The notes under the pieces were generated by a model. It was given only the letters and a program-made list of their open reading frames with translations, did not search any database and had not been told where the DNA came from. Shown here piece after piece: positions 36,081 through 46,303 of a stretch of 46,303 bases of DNA (its first letter is position 1; the number at the start of each line of letters is the position of its first letter). Origin of the DNA: an uncultured Burkholderiales bacterium (GTDB lineage: Bacteria > Pseudomonadota > Gammaproteobacteria > Burkholderiales > Burkholderiaceae_C); contig CALMIL010000126.1 of the NCBI GenBank assembly GCA_937864005.1, forward strand, positions 1-46,303, written 5' to 3'. Both the position numbers and the translations under genes were made by a program.

Positions 36081-36533
36081 TCAAACATAGCGCCTCGACA
36101 CCGATTCGGCAATACACGCCGGCTTCTCGGCGCCCTCGCGCTCGATCGTCACTTCGAGCGTGATCTGCGCCCCGCCGTCGATGGTCTTGTACGCGAGCAG
36201 CTTGAAGCGCCCGCGCACCCGGCTGCCGGCCGGCACCGGCGACGTGAAGCGCACGCGGTTCAACCCGTAGTTGACGCCCATCCGCACGTCGCGGAATTCC
36301 ATCGCATTGGCGCCCATCTCGGGCACCATCGACAGCGTCAGGAAGCCGTGCGCCACCGTCGTGCGAAACGGCCCCGCCGCGGCGCGCACCGGGTCGACGT
36401 GGATCCACTGATGATCGCCGGTCGCTTCGGCGAAGAGGTCGATGCGCGGCTGGTCGATCGTGATCCAGTCGCTGTCGGCGACATGCTGGCCGACGAGCGG
36501 CTCGAGGTCGGCGAGTCTGTCGAAGCTGCGCAT
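36081..36533 (-). CDS. MaoC-like (R)-specific enoyl-CoA hydratase family protein
   Basis: 150 residues, a single hot-dog fold. The catalytic block is present: FAEATGDHQWIHVDP (Asp and His of the D-x4-H dyad) followed by GPFRTTVAHGFLTLSM. Proteins of this length (PhaJ/NodN-like) hydrate trans-2-enoyl-CoA to (R)-3-hydroxyacyl-CoA and can feed polyhydroxyalkanoate synthesis. AAGGAA lies before ATG 36533. Placement between a ParA-like ATPase and a two-component system is unusual; the gene ends nine bases before the response regulator. Confidence 0.9.
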   Translation of the reverse strand: MRSFDRLADLEPLVGQHVADSDWITIDQPRIDLFAEATGDHQWIHVDPVRAAAGPFRTTVAHGFLTLSMVPEMGANAMEFRDVRMGVNYGLNRVRFTSPVPAGSRVRGRFKLLAYKTIDGGAQITLEVTIEREGAEKPACIAESVSRRYV

Positions 36534-36560
36534 GAAATTCCTTTCGTGGTCGGTGGCGGG

Positions 36561-37178
36561 CTACGGCGCGATCCAATCGAGTATCGGCTGCCATTGCGCG
36601 AGGTCGCGTTCGACGCGTCCGGGCGCGACATCCCACAGCGTGAGGCCGCGCGCCGCCAGATGGACGTAGTGCTGCGTATCGCGCAGGAAGCCGACCACCG
36701 GCACGCCGAGCTGGTCGAGGAAGATGCGCAGCTGCTCGGCGGCGATCGTATGGTCGCGCACGCGCATCCCCACTAGGCCGAGGCGGACGCGGTCGGCGCG
36801 CTTGTGCGTCTGCAGCGCACGCACGAAATCGTGCGTCGCGCGGATGTCGAACAGGCTCGGCTGCAGCGGCACGAGCACCGTATCGGCGAATTTCATCACC
36901 GCGTCGAGCCGCTTGCCGTGCAGGCCGGCCGGCGTATCGAGCACGGCATGCGTCGTGCCCTTGGGCGGGCGCGCGACGTCGTCGTGCCCGACCTGCCAGC
37001 TGGCGATCGAAGGCAGCCCGCCCGGGCGCAGCGCCAGCCAGCCGCGCGTCGATTCCTGGCGATCGATATCGCCGAGCATCACGCGATGGCCGCGCCGGGC
37101 CAGGTTGCCCGCCAGGTTGGTCGCCAGCGTGCTCTTGCCGACCCCGCCCTTCGGGTTGGCGACGACGATCACCGGCAT
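36561..37178 (-). CDS. ParA/MinD-family ATPase
   Basis: 205 residues. The deviant Walker A motif KGGVGKST (residues 10-17), the Walker A' region DIDRQES and VLDTPAGL identify a ParA-family ATPase. It is short, like the orphan ParA proteins that position chromosomally encoded cargo. No ParB or parS-like cluster is seen nearby, so plasmid or chromosome partition is unlikely. Cargo could be a protein complex or a PHA granule, given the MaoC neighbour, but that is speculation. AGGAGG precedes ATG 37178. Confidence 0.88.
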   Translation of the reverse strand: MPVIVVANPKGGVGKSTLATNLAGNLARRGHRVMLGDIDRQESTRGWLALRPGGLPSIASWQVGHDDVARPPKGTTHAVLDTPAGLHGKRLDAVMKFADTVLVPLQPSLFDIRATHDFVRALQTHKRADRVRLGLVGMRVRDHTIAAEQLRIFLDQLGVPVVGFLRDTQHYVHLAARGLTLWDVAPGRVERDLAQWQPILDWIAP

Positions 37179-37282
37179 CAGGCCCTCCTCGGATTCTTTG
37201 CGCCTATGGTAGCCGCCGGAATGGCGCCGAACCATCGATGGCAACCCGCGCCATACTCTCGACGCCTTTCGAAACGCGACTC

Positions 37283-37891
37283 ATGGCCGACGTCCTCGTT
37301 CTCGCCGCGCACCCGCAGCTCGAGGACTCGCGCGTCAACCGCGCGCTGATGGACGCCGCCGCCGCGCTCGGCGCGCAGCGTGTCGTGCTGCGCGACCTCT
37401 ACGCGGCCTACCCCGACTATGTGATCGATGTCCAAGCCGAGCAGGTGTTGCTGGCGCAGGCGAAGCTCATCGTCTGGCAACACCCGATCCGCTGGTACGG
37501 CATGCCGGCGCTGATGAAGCTGTGGCTGGACGAGGTGCTCGCCTTCGGCTGGGCCTACGGGCCCGGCGGCAGCGCGCTCGCCGGCAAGGACCTGTGGCTC
37601 GTTGCCAGCACCGGCGGCTCGCAGCAGGCCTACCGGCCGGCAGGCTACAACCGCCACTTCTTCGACGATTTCCTGCCGCCCTACAAGCAGACGGCCGCGC
37701 TGTGCGGCCTGCGCTTTTTGCCGCCGCTCGTGCTGCACGGCGCGCACCGCGTGAGCGAGGCCGAACTTGCCGAACACGCCCGCCTCTATGCCTCGCGCTT
37801 GGCGAGCCATCCGCACTGGCCCGAGATCGCCGAGCTGGAACCCGCCGCGGCCTGCGACGTGCCGCCCGAGGCGCGGCCCCGCGCGGACTGA
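37283..37891 (+). CDS. kefF: KefF-like NAD(P)H oxidoreductase, Kef ancillary protein
   Basis: 202 residues, a flavodoxin-fold quinone reductase. Motifs include LVLAAHPQLEDSRVNR, WQHPIRWYGMPALMKLWLDEVL and GGSQQAYRPAGYNR, as in KefF/YheR, the FMN proteins that activate Kef potassium efflux systems. It is followed four bases later by a KefC-like gene, so the pair likely forms one glutathione-conjugate-gated efflux unit that protects against electrophiles. ATG 37283 begins the conserved strand; an upstream in-frame ATG at 37238 adds 15 residues of doubtful value. Confidence 0.88.
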   Translation: MADVLVLAAHPQLEDSRVNRALMDAAAALGAQRVVLRDLYAAYPDYVIDVQAEQVLLAQAKLIVWQHPIRWYGMPALMKLWLDEVLAFGWAYGPGGSALAGKDLWLVASTGGSQQAYRPAGYNRHFFDDFLPPYKQTAALCGLRFLPPLVLHGAHRVSEAELAEHARLYASRLASHPHWPEIAELEPAAACDVPPEARPRAD

Positions 37892-37895
37892 CCTC

Positions 37896-39722
37896 ATGCA
37901 ACACGGCGGCTGGATCTTCTCCGCGCTGATCTACCTCGGCGCGGCGGTGCTCGCGGTGCCGCTCGCGCGGCTGCTCGGGCTGGGGGCGATCATCGGCTAC
38001 CTCGTCGCCGGCATCGCGATCGGGCCGTGGGGCATCGCGCTCGTGACGGATGCGCAGCAGATTCTCTCGTTCGCCGAGTTCGGCGTCGTGCTGATGCTGT
38101 TCCTGGTCGGCCTCGAGCTCGAGCCGCGGCGGCTGTGGTCGCTCAGGAAGCCGATCTTCGGCTGGGGCAGCGTGCAGCTGTTCGGCTCGGCGGCGCTGCT
38201 GTTCGGCGCCGGCTTGCTGGCCGGCATTGCGTGGCCGCTTGCGCTCGTCGGCGCACTGGGGCTCGCGATGTCGTCGACCGCGATCGGCCTTTCGGTGCTC
38301 GCCGAACGCAACCTGCTGGCGACGAGTTCGGGCCAGAGCGTGCTCGCCGTCGCGCTGCTGCAGGATGTGGCGGCGATTCCGATCCTCGCCCTCGTGCCGC
38401 TGCTGGCGGTCTCGGGCGCGCATGCGCAGGGCGGCTGGGCGGGCGTCGCGAAGGCGATCGGCGTCGTCGCCGCGATCGTGCTCGGCGGTCGTCTGCTGCT
38501 GCGCCCGGCGCTGCGCTGGATCGCGCGCAGCAAGACGCCCGAGATCTTCACCGCCGCCTCGCTGCTGCTGGTCGTCGCGACGGCGGCGCTGATGCAGTCG
38601 GCCGGGCTGTCGATGGCGCTCGGCGCCTTCCTCGCCGGCGTGCTGCTCGCCGAGAGCGAATACCGGCGCGAGCTCGAAACCGACATCGAACCCTTCAAGG
38701 GACTGCTGCTCGGCCTCTTCTTCATCGCCGTCGGCATGGCGATCGACTTCGGCGTCGTGCTCGAGCACCCGCTGCTGATCGGGGTCGTCGTCGCCGGCTT
38801 CCTGCTCGTGAAGGCGGCGGTGCTGTGGGCAATGGCGGCGCTAATGCGCCTGCCGCTGCAGGAGCGTGCGGTCTTCGTGATCCTGCTCGCGCAGGGCGGC
38901 GAGTTCGGCTTCGTCGTCTTCCAGTCGGCGGCCGGTGCGCAGGTGATCGAACCCGACAACGCCTCGCTGCTCGTCGCCGCGGTCGCGATCTCGATGTTGC
39001 TCACGCCGCTGCTGCTGGTCGGCGTCGATCGCTGGCTGCGCGTGCGCTTCGCGCACGGCGGGCCGAGCCTGCCCGAGCTGAGCGAGCCGCAGACCGCGCC
39101 GGTCATCATCGCCGGGCTCGGGCGCTACGGACAGATCGTCGCGCGCATGCTTTATGCGAACGGCGTCGCGCCGACCGTGCTCGACCACGACGCCGAACAG
39201 ATCGAGGCCATGCGCAAATTCGGCTGGCGCGCGTTCTATGGCGACGCGACGCGCCTGGACCTGCTGCGCACCGCCGGCGCCGGGCAGGCGCGCGTGCTGG
39301 TGCTCGCGATCGACGATGTCGAGCAAAGCCTGAAGGCGGCCCGGCTCGCGCAGCAGCACTTTCCGCAGCTCGCGATCGTCGCCCGCGCGCGCAACGTGCA
39401 GCACTACCTGCGGCTGCGCGAGATAGGCGTCACGCACATCGAGCGCGAGACGCTCGATTCGTCGCTGATGAGCGCGCGCAGCACGCTCGAGCTGCTCGGC
39501 TGGCAACCGCACCACGCACGCGGCCTTGCAATGCATTTCCGGCGCCACACGATCCGCCAGCTCGACGAATTGTTGCCGCACCTGCGCGACGAAGCGCGCT
39601 ACATCGCGGTCGCCAAGGCCGGACGCCAGCAGCTCGAGCAATTGTTCGCCGACGAGCGCGACCGCCGCCGCCAGGGCCGGCGCGAAGGCTGGAGCGACGA
39701 GCCGCCGCCGAACAACGACTGA
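37896..39722 (+). CDS. kefC: Glutathione-regulated K+ efflux system protein, KefB/KefC type
   Basis: 608 residues. About twelve membrane helices (to ~residue 385) form a CPA2 cation/proton antiporter with the family motifs GLELEP and LLQDVAAIP. A RCK/TrkA-N domain begins at VIIAGLGRYGQIVARM (~395-515), and a basic tail ends the protein. In E. coli such proteins release K+ and acidify the cytoplasm when electrophile-glutathione adducts bind. Epoxide intermediates of the box pathway are a possible reason for such a defence, but this link is only an inference. Confidence 0.93.
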   Translation: MQHGGWIFSALIYLGAAVLAVPLARLLGLGAIIGYLVAGIAIGPWGIALVTDAQQILSFAEFGVVLMLFLVGLELEPRRLWSLRKPIFGWGSVQLFGSAALLFGAGLLAGIAWPLALVGALGLAMSSTAIGLSVLAERNLLATSSGQSVLAVALLQDVAAIPILALVPLLAVSGAHAQGGWAGVAKAIGVVAAIVLGGRLLLRPALRWIARSKTPEIFTAASLLLVVATAALMQSAGLSMALGAFLAGVLLAESEYRRELETDIEPFKGLLLGLFFIAVGMAIDFGVVLEHPLLIGVVVAGFLLVKAAVLWAMAALMRLPLQERAVFVILLAQGGEFGFVVFQSAAGAQVIEPDNASLLVAAVAISMLLTPLLLVGVDRWLRVRFAHGGPSLPELSEPQTAPVIIAGLGRYGQIVARMLYANGVAPTVLDHDAEQIEAMRKFGWRAFYGDATRLDLLRTAGAGQARVLVLAIDDVEQSLKAARLAQQHFPQLAIVARARNVQHYLRLREIGVTHIERETLDSSLMSARSTLELLGWQPHHARGLAMHFRRHTIRQLDELLPHLRDEARYIAVAKAGRQQLEQLFADERDRRRQGRREGWSDEPPPNND

Positions 39723-39748
39723 CGGCAGGCTCCGCGTTTCGGGTGACG

Positions 39749-40141
39749 CTACTTCACCCGGTAGATCGCGCAGAACTTGTGGCCGTCAGGATCGCGGACG
39801 TAGGCCAGATGCATCGGACCGAGGCTTCCGGCGCGCAGCCCCGGCGGGTCCTCGATCGAGCGTCCGCCGTGCGCGACGGCGACGTCGTGAAACTGCGCCA
39901 CCTGCTCGGCCGAACGGCACCGAAAGCCGATCGTGCCGCCGTTCGCGCAGGTCGCCTGCGCGCCGTCGATCGGCTGGGTCAGGCAAAAGGTATTCCCGTC
40001 GTGGCGATAGAAAAGCCTCACGTGGCCGGACGCCGTGACGTTTCGGATCGGCTCGCCGGCGCCCAGCAACCCGAGAACGGCATCGTAGAAGCGCTTGGAC
40101 GTCTCGATATCGTTGGTCCCGAGCATGACGTGGCTGAACAT
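39749..40141 (-). CDS. VOC family (glyoxalase-like) protein
   Basis: 130 residues, one glyoxalase/bleomycin-resistance/dioxygenase unit pair. It begins FSHVMLGTNDIETSKRFYDA and has GTIGFRCRSAEQV and MHLAYVRDPDGHKFCAIYR at the end. Possible metal ligands are His4, Glu-type residues and the terminal His. The substrate is not predictable. The start is ATG 40141. Confidence 0.88.
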   Translation of the reverse strand: MFSHVMLGTNDIETSKRFYDAVLGLLGAGEPIRNVTASGHVRLFYRHDGNTFCLTQPIDGAQATCANGGTIGFRCRSAEQVAQFHDVAVAHGGRSIEDPPGLRAGSLGPMHLAYVRDPDGHKFCAIYRVK

Positions 40142-40197
40142 GGCGGTCGAAGAGCGTGGTTGGCGAGCCGGCAATGCTACGTCCGTTCGGGCGTGCT

Positions 40198-40947
40198 TCA
40201 GCGCAGGCCGTCCCACAGCAGCTTGACGCCGGTGAGGAACATGCCGGTGTAGGCGAGGCGGTAGAACCAGTCGGGCCGGATGTGGCGCGTGAGGTAGACG
40301 CCGAGCCAGACGCCGACCGGCGCGAGCGGCATCAGCAGGAGCGCGGTCTGCATGTTGCGCAGGTCGATCAGCCCGAGCCAGGCGTACGGTATCCACTTCG
40401 AGACATTGATCGCGGCGAAGAATACCGCCATCGTCCCCGCATACGCGAGCGGCGGCATGCGCAACGGCAGCAGGTAGGCATTGATCGGCGGGCTGCCGGC
40501 ATGCGCGACGAAGCTCGTGAAGCCCGACGCGACGGCGCAGGCGAAGCCGACCTCGCGCCGCGGCACCGGCGTCTGGGCGCGCGGCGGGAACAGCAGCCGC
40601 TGGGCGAGGAAAAGCAAGGTCAGCGCGCCGACGACGCCTGCCAGTGCGGCCGGCGAGAAGCGGCCGAAGAGCAGCGCGCCGACGAGCGTGCCGATCAGCC
40701 CGGCGGGCAGCAGCTGGCGCAGCATCGCCGGATCGCGGTCGCGCCAGAGCTTTTGCAGCCCGGCGCCGTCCATGATCAAGAGCAGCGGCAGCATGATCGC
40801 CGCCGCCTGCGGCACCGGAACGGCGAGCGCCATGATCGGCGTCGCCAGCGCCCCGAAGCCAGCCGCGAAACCGCTCTTCGAAAGGCCCATCAGCAGCACC
40901 GCGGGAATCGCCGCGGCATAGAACCAGGGGTCGGAGACGACGGTCAT
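40198..40947 (-). CDS. TSUP (TauE/SafE) family membrane permease
   Basis: 249 residues with seven to eight membrane helices. The family pattern GLSKSGFAAGFGALATPIMAL near the N-terminus and its echo ASGFTSFVAHAGSPPINAYLL in the second half are clear. TSUP proteins export sulfite, sulfoacetate or similar organic anions. The substrate is unknown here. It ends 57 bases from the VOC gene start on the same strand, so they may be cotranscribed. Confidence 0.9.
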   Translation of the reverse strand: MTVVSDPWFYAAAIPAVLLMGLSKSGFAAGFGALATPIMALAVPVPQAAAIMLPLLLIMDGAGLQKLWRDRDPAMLRQLLPAGLIGTLVGALLFGRFSPAALAGVVGALTLLFLAQRLLFPPRAQTPVPRREVGFACAVASGFTSFVAHAGSPPINAYLLPLRMPPLAYAGTMAVFFAAINVSKWIPYAWLGLIDLRNMQTALLLMPLAPVGVWLGVYLTRHIRPDWFYRLAYTGMFLTGVKLLWDGLR

Positions 40948-41016
40948 CAGGCTTCGGGCGGCCCGCAGTCTGCGGCCAGGGTGCGCTCTCGATCGGGGGC
41001 GAGCGAGAATTGTGCG

Positions 41017-41448
41017 ATGTTCGCACCCTCCCAGCACGATGTCCGCCGCTTCTTCTGCGAGACCGCCGCCAAGCTGCGCGACGGCCGGCCGCTGACCGCC
41101 CTCGAGGCGCTTGCCGCGCAGTGGATCGACGAACACCCCGAGTACCGCGCCGACCTCGCCGACCTGGACGCCGCGCTCGCAGCGAGCTACACGGTCGAGG
41201 ACGGCCGCACGAACCCCTTCCTGCACCTGTCGATGCACCTGTCGATCAGCGAGCAGGTCAGCATCGACCAGCCGCACGGCATCCGCCAGGCGTTCGAGCT
41301 GCTCGCCGCGCGGCGCGGCTCGGCGCACGCGGCGCAGCACGAGGTGATGGAGTGCCTGGGCGAGATGATGTGGAACTCGCAGCGCAGCGGCCTGCCGCCC
41401 GACGGCGAGGCCTACATCGACTGCGTGCGGCGGCGCGCGATCGGTTGA
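41017..41448 (+). CDS. DUF1841 family protein
   Basis: 143 residues, cytoplasmic and mainly alpha-helical. It matches the DUF1841 pattern (MFxPSQHDVRRFFCE, NPFLHLSMHLSISEQVSIDQPHGIRQ, HEVMECLGEMMW). The histidines in HLSMHLS and HEVMEC could bind metal. Function is unknown; the family is common in beta- and gamma-proteobacteria. It is transcribed divergently from the TSUP permease gene. Confidence 0.87.
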   Translation: MFAPSQHDVRRFFCETAAKLRDGRPLTALEALAAQWIDEHPEYRADLADLDAALAASYTVEDGRTNPFLHLSMHLSISEQVSIDQPHGIRQAFELLAARRGSAHAAQHEVMECLGEMMWNSQRSGLPPDGEAYIDCVRRRAIG

Positions 41449-41482
41449 CGCGGTGGCGCGATCGGCGCGGACGATGCGCCGC

Positions 41483-41887
41483 TCAGGCCATCACTTCGGT
41501 CGAGGCGAAGCCGTCGCGCGGAACGATCGTGGTGTGGGCGAAGCCGGCCGGGGCGACCAGATCGGCATCCGCGACGAAGCGCTGCACCGGCTTGCCGGTC
41601 GCCGCAGCTGCGGTCTGAACCTGCACCTGACCCGGCACAACGCGCGGCGCCGGTTCGGATGCGCGTCGCGGCGGCGGCGGCATTGCCGCCTTGCGCGACT
41701 CGATCTCGACCTGCAACTGTGCGATCTGGCGCCGGGCCTGATTTGCGTGCTCGGCGGCGGTATTGCGCACCGCCTCGAGCCGTTCGCGCAACGCGCCGAT
41801 CTTGCGCTGGTGGAACCAACTGCTCGCGAACCAGCCGCACGCGAGCAGCGCGGCTGCGCAGACCGACCACAGGGCGATGGACATCAT
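41483..41887 (-). CDS. Small single-pass membrane protein with coiled coil
   Basis: 134 residues. One N-terminal membrane helix (~4-24) is followed by a predicted coiled coil (~28-68, rich in Arg, Glu, Gln and Ala) and a Pro-rich, disordered tail. I recognise no family. It resembles uncharacterised envelope proteins of LapA/YtxH-like shape, without sequence identity I can name. It may start at either of two adjacent ATGs (41887 or 41884). Confidence 0.6.
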   Translation of the reverse strand: MMSIALWSVCAAALLACGWFASSWFHQRKIGALRERLEAVRNTAAEHANQARRQIAQLQVEIESRKAAMPPPPRRASEPAPRVVPGQVQVQTAAAATGKPVQRFVADADLVAPAGFAHTTIVPRDGFASTEVMA

Positions 41888-42000
41888 GGCATGTGGCTCC
41901 GTTGCGGCCGGGCGGCCGCCTCGGGTCAGTCATCGGCACCGCGGCGGCCGACTTGAGGCCACCCGATTGGCGGCCAAGCTCAGCAGCCGCATCGTCGCGC

Positions 42001-42083
42001 CCCCTCACCCCAACCCTCGCCCCGTTGCCGGGGGAGAGGGAGAAGTTTCCCCTCTCCCGTGCGCGGGAGACGGGGGGTGAGGG
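42001..42083. repeat. REP-like palindromic element
   Basis: The outer arms CCCTCACCCC (42002-42011) and GGGGTGAGGG (42074-42083) are perfect inverted repeats. Two inner hairpins lie between them: CCCCG-TTGC-CGGGG and CTCCCG-TGCG-CGGGAG. This composition is that of the widespread intergenic 'CCCTCACCC...' REP/BIME-type sequences of proteobacteria. It sits between two genes on the minus strand. Confidence 0.75.
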
Positions 42084-42164
42084 TTCTTGGGGCCGCGCCA
42101 GCGTCGGTGCTGAGGCCCATTGCCAATCAGCCGAGGCCGTGCCCCGGGCAGGCCGCCGGCCGCG

Positions 42165-42515
42165 TCAGCCTCGCCACGCCCGCCACAGGGTGAATGCGAG
42201 GCCTGCCGCGTACAGCGTGCCGAAGATGTGCTTGTTGTAGCGCGCCAGCCATTCGGGAAGGTAGATGTCGAAGTTCGGCTGGCGCTCGTCGGTATAGCGC
42301 GCGGCAACTGCCGTCAGCGGGCACGCGAAGCGGTTGAGCGCGAGGATCACGACCTCGACCATCACGATCGCGGCAAGCCAGGCCGCAACAAGCATCTCGC
42401 CGCGCCACGCCGCCCACGGCAGCGCGACGATGCAGCCGGCGAAGAAGGCCCAGGCGATCGTATGCAGCAGCTTGACCGCGATCAGGCGCCGCGCACCGGC
42501 CGGGCCGCCGTTCAT
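42165..42515 (-). CDS. Small integral membrane protein
   Basis: 116 residues with three hydrophobic helices (~12-30, 35-55 and 95-112) and a conserved-looking NRFACPLTAVAARY loop, resembling DUF2784-like proteins by its CPLT motif, which I cannot confirm. The ATG overlaps the stop of the GNAT gene (ATGA at 42512-42515), so it is translated with it. Function is unknown. Confidence 0.65.
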   Translation of the reverse strand: MNGGPAGARRLIAVKLLHTIAWAFFAGCIVALPWAAWRGEMLVAAWLAAIVMVEVVILALNRFACPLTAVAARYTDERQPNFDIYLPEWLARYNKHIFGTLYAAGLAFTLWRAWRG

Positions 42516-43002
42516 GGCATCGCGGCCGCGAGGTCCTTGAACATGTGGATATTCGTCGGCCGATAGCCGAGCTTTTCGTACAGCGCCTGTGCGCCGCGGT
42601 TGTGGCCGAAGACGTGCAGCGCGATGCCCTCGAAGCCGAGCGCGCGGGCCTCGGCCTCGAGCGCCTCGAAAGCGCGCATCGCATGTCCCTTGCGCCGATG
42701 GGCGGCAGCGATTTCGACGTCGTAGACGTAGGCGACCTTGCTGCCCGCGCGCACCTGCTCGGCGATCCAGAGCCGGCCGACCGCGTCGCCGCTCTCCGCG
42801 TCGCGCAGCGTGTAGAGGTGCTGGCCGGGCGTCGCCAGTCCCTGCGGCAGCAACTCGTCGAGATCCTTGCGCGAAAGCGCCAGCGCCTCGGCCTCGCGCC
42901 ACTGGCCGCTGGCAACCTTGTCGGCGGCGTAGGCCGGCACGACCGCCTCGACGAAGGCGAGGAACTCGGGCTGCGTCATCGCAACCAGCGTCGTCGCCGT
43001 GC

Positions 43003-43006
<4 letters not shown>
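42512..43006 (-). CDS. GNAT family N-acetyltransferase
   Basis: 164 residues. The acetyl-CoA motif is AAAHRRKGHAMRAFEALE (R/Q-x-x-G-x-A variant), followed by ALHVFGHNRGAQALYEKLGY. The best start is TTG 43006: it overlaps the polA stop (TTGA) and includes the first beta strand (TTLVAMTQPEFLAF), which corresponds to the LRPMTxEEF strand of relatives. ATG 42979 would remove that strand. Its own stop overlaps the next gene, so polA, this gene and the membrane protein form a coupled operon. Substrate unknown. Confidence 0.85.
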
Positions 43007-45776
<2,770 letters not shown>

Positions 45777-45780
<4 letters not shown>

Positions 45781-45887
45781 GCGGCGCCTCCGCTCGATCG
45801 CGCAGTTCGCACCGCCTTGTCGTCGGCGCCGCGCCGCATTCGCTCGCTTCGATCCCCGCTGCGCGGGGCCCCTCTTTCGCGACTCAT
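45777..45887 (-). CDS. 36-residue frame within the polA-proximal repeat
   Basis: The frame starts at ATG 45887 and ends at TGA 45777-45779, overlapping the polA ATG (ATGA). Its first 25 residues equal those of the iorA/iorB copy; later residues differ (VRTARSS versus LRSAPSK). Translation would deliver ribosomes to polA. Coding function is unproven. Confidence 0.35.
45781..45887 (-). repeat. 107-bp start-codon-associated repeat, copy adjacent to polA
   Basis: This unit abuts the polA ATG and differs from its tandem neighbour at only two positions by my reading. It contains the same CCCCGC-GCA-GCGGGG hairpin and ends GGAGGCGCCGC before ATGAGC of polA. Confidence 0.85.
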
Positions 45888-45994
45888 GCGGCGCCTCCGC
45901 CCGATCGCGCAGTTCGCACCGCCTTATCGTCGGCGCCGCGCCGCATTCGCTCGCTTCGATCCCCGCTGCGCGGGGCCCCTCTTTCGCGACTCAT
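45884..45994 (-). CDS. 36-residue frame within the outer tandem repeat
   Basis: The frame runs from ATG 45994 to TGA 45884-45886, which overlaps the start of the next unit's frame (ATGA). Three consecutive coupled frames thus lead into each other and then into polA. Confidence 0.35.
   Translation of the reverse strand: MSRERGAPRSGDRSERMRRGADDKAVRTARSGGGAA
45888..45994 (-). repeat. 107-bp start-codon-associated repeat, outer tandem copy
   Basis: This is the second tandem unit, immediately upstream of the polA-proximal copy in the same orientation. Its far border again reads CGCCGCATGAG, so every unit is bounded by the same sequence, which would allow expansion or loss by recombination. Confidence 0.85.
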
Positions 45995-46065
45995 GCGGCG
46001 ATTGTCGCGGAAGGCCGCGCTGTCGGGGTGGCGTGGCGCACCGCGCGCGGGCGACTCTACATACA

Positions 46066-46303
46066 ATGCCGGGCATGAAGCTCGCGACGCTCGGCCTCCT
46101 CGGTTTGTGCCTGTGCCCGCTCGCGGCCTGGGCGGCGCAGCCGGCGGCGGCGGCCTCGGCGCAGCCCGCGGCATCGGCCGCGTCCGCGCCGGCCAGCGGA
46201 CTGCCTGCCCGGCCGGGCCCGGACGCCGCCGGCCGCGAACCGATCGAGCCCAACGTGCAGCACATCGTGGTCGAGGGCAAGAACACGCGCGTCGAGGAGC
46301 TAC
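46066..46303 (+). CDS. DUF2782 family periplasmic protein, 3' truncated
   Basis: The gene runs off the window end; about 79 residues are visible. A signal peptide (MKLATLGLLGLCLCPLAAWA from the second Met) precedes an Ala/Pro-rich linker and the start of the DUF2782 core (VQHIVVEGKNTRVEEL). Genes of this family commonly stand next to polA in beta-proteobacteria. The start may be ATG 46066 or ATG 46075; the latter gives a more compact signal peptide. Function unknown. Confidence 0.75.
   Translation, partial: MPGMKLATLGLLGLCLCPLAAWAAQPAAAASAQPAASAASAPASGLPARPGPDAAGREPIEPNVQHIVVEGKNTRVEEL

Noticed and set aside
36561..37178. A plasmid or chromosome partition locus
   Set aside because: No ParB gene or parS-like repeats accompany the ParA-like ATPase, and the neighbours are metabolic and sensory genes.
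42001..42083. A rho-independent terminator only
   Set aside because: Hairpins are present, but there is no T run, and the composition and outer arms match a REP-type repeat better.
45781..45994. A CRISPR array or tRNA-like repeat upstream of polA
   Set aside because: There are only two units of 107 bp with no spacers between them, and their ends match start codons rather than CRISPR architecture.
46062..46067. TACAAT as a -10 box giving a leaderless DUF2782 message
   Set aside because: No matching -35 hexamer was found at 16-18 bp, so the call would rest on six bases.

Overview
This is about 46 kb of GC-rich DNA, densely packed with genes, most likely from a betaproteobacterium. An aromatic-degrading Rhodocyclales (Azoarcus/Thauera-like) or Burkholderiales lineage fits best. 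The evidence is an aerobic benzoyl-CoA (box) pathway with a BoxR-type regulator, small families typical of beta-proteobacteria (DUF3460, DUF1841, a DUF2782 gene divergent from polA), a PEP-CTERM protein and an indolepyruvate:ferredoxin oxidoreductase. The genus is inferred, not shown. I see no rRNA, tRNA, CRISPR array or complete insertion sequence.

Layout. (1) 1-4726, + strand: the end of a hydrogenase-4/formate-hydrogenlyase-like membrane complex (HyfC-, E-, F-, G- and I-like). The 'large subunit' has lost all four cysteines that would hold the NiFe centre, so it belongs with the energy-converting-hydrogenase-related (Ehr) complexes rather than with true hydrogenases. (2) 4720-13366: a complete upper box module. 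boxR-boxC-boxB-boxA run leftward, and a DUF4863 gene, a benzoate-CoA ligase and an alpha/beta hydrolase run rightward. Benzoate is activated to benzoyl-CoA, epoxidised by BoxA/BoxB and opened by BoxC with release of formate. BoxR-type TGCA operator sequences lie on the boxC promoter and between the boxR and DUF4863 genes. (3) 13430-16684: a CYTH-CHAD protein, a 0.6-kb gene-free stretch and an AT-richer polysaccharide-deacetylase lipoprotein that looks acquired. (4) 16779-21740: iorB and iorA with a divergent LysR regulator. (5) 21850-27889: YceI, a PEP-CTERM protein, then a PepSY / DUF2271 / PepSY-flavoreductase / ApbE cluster that looks like an extracytoplasmic flavin electron-transfer system. 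(6) 27938-33480: two membrane glycosyltransferases, DUF3460, ScpA and a lipase-like hydrolase. (7) 33487-37178, - strand: ParA-like ATPase, MaoC hydratase, response regulator and hybrid histidine kinase in one operon. (8) 37283-41887: KefF/KefC-like potassium efflux pair, VOC protein, TSUP permease, DUF1841, small membrane protein. (9) 42001-46303: REP-like palindrome, small membrane protein, GNAT acetyltransferase and polA (one operon), and the start of a divergent DUF2782 gene.

The most unusual structure is a 107-bp repeat found three times, once between iorA and iorB and twice in tandem before polA. Each copy is a 36-codon reading frame that begins and ends in ATGA overlaps, carries a GC hairpin and a strong GGAGG ribosome-binding site, and sits exactly at the start codon of the next gene. 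Removing the iorA/iorB copy in silico leaves an ordinary ATGA-overlapping gene pair. It looks like a start-codon-targeted element or a translational-coupling cassette. I cannot match it to a named family.
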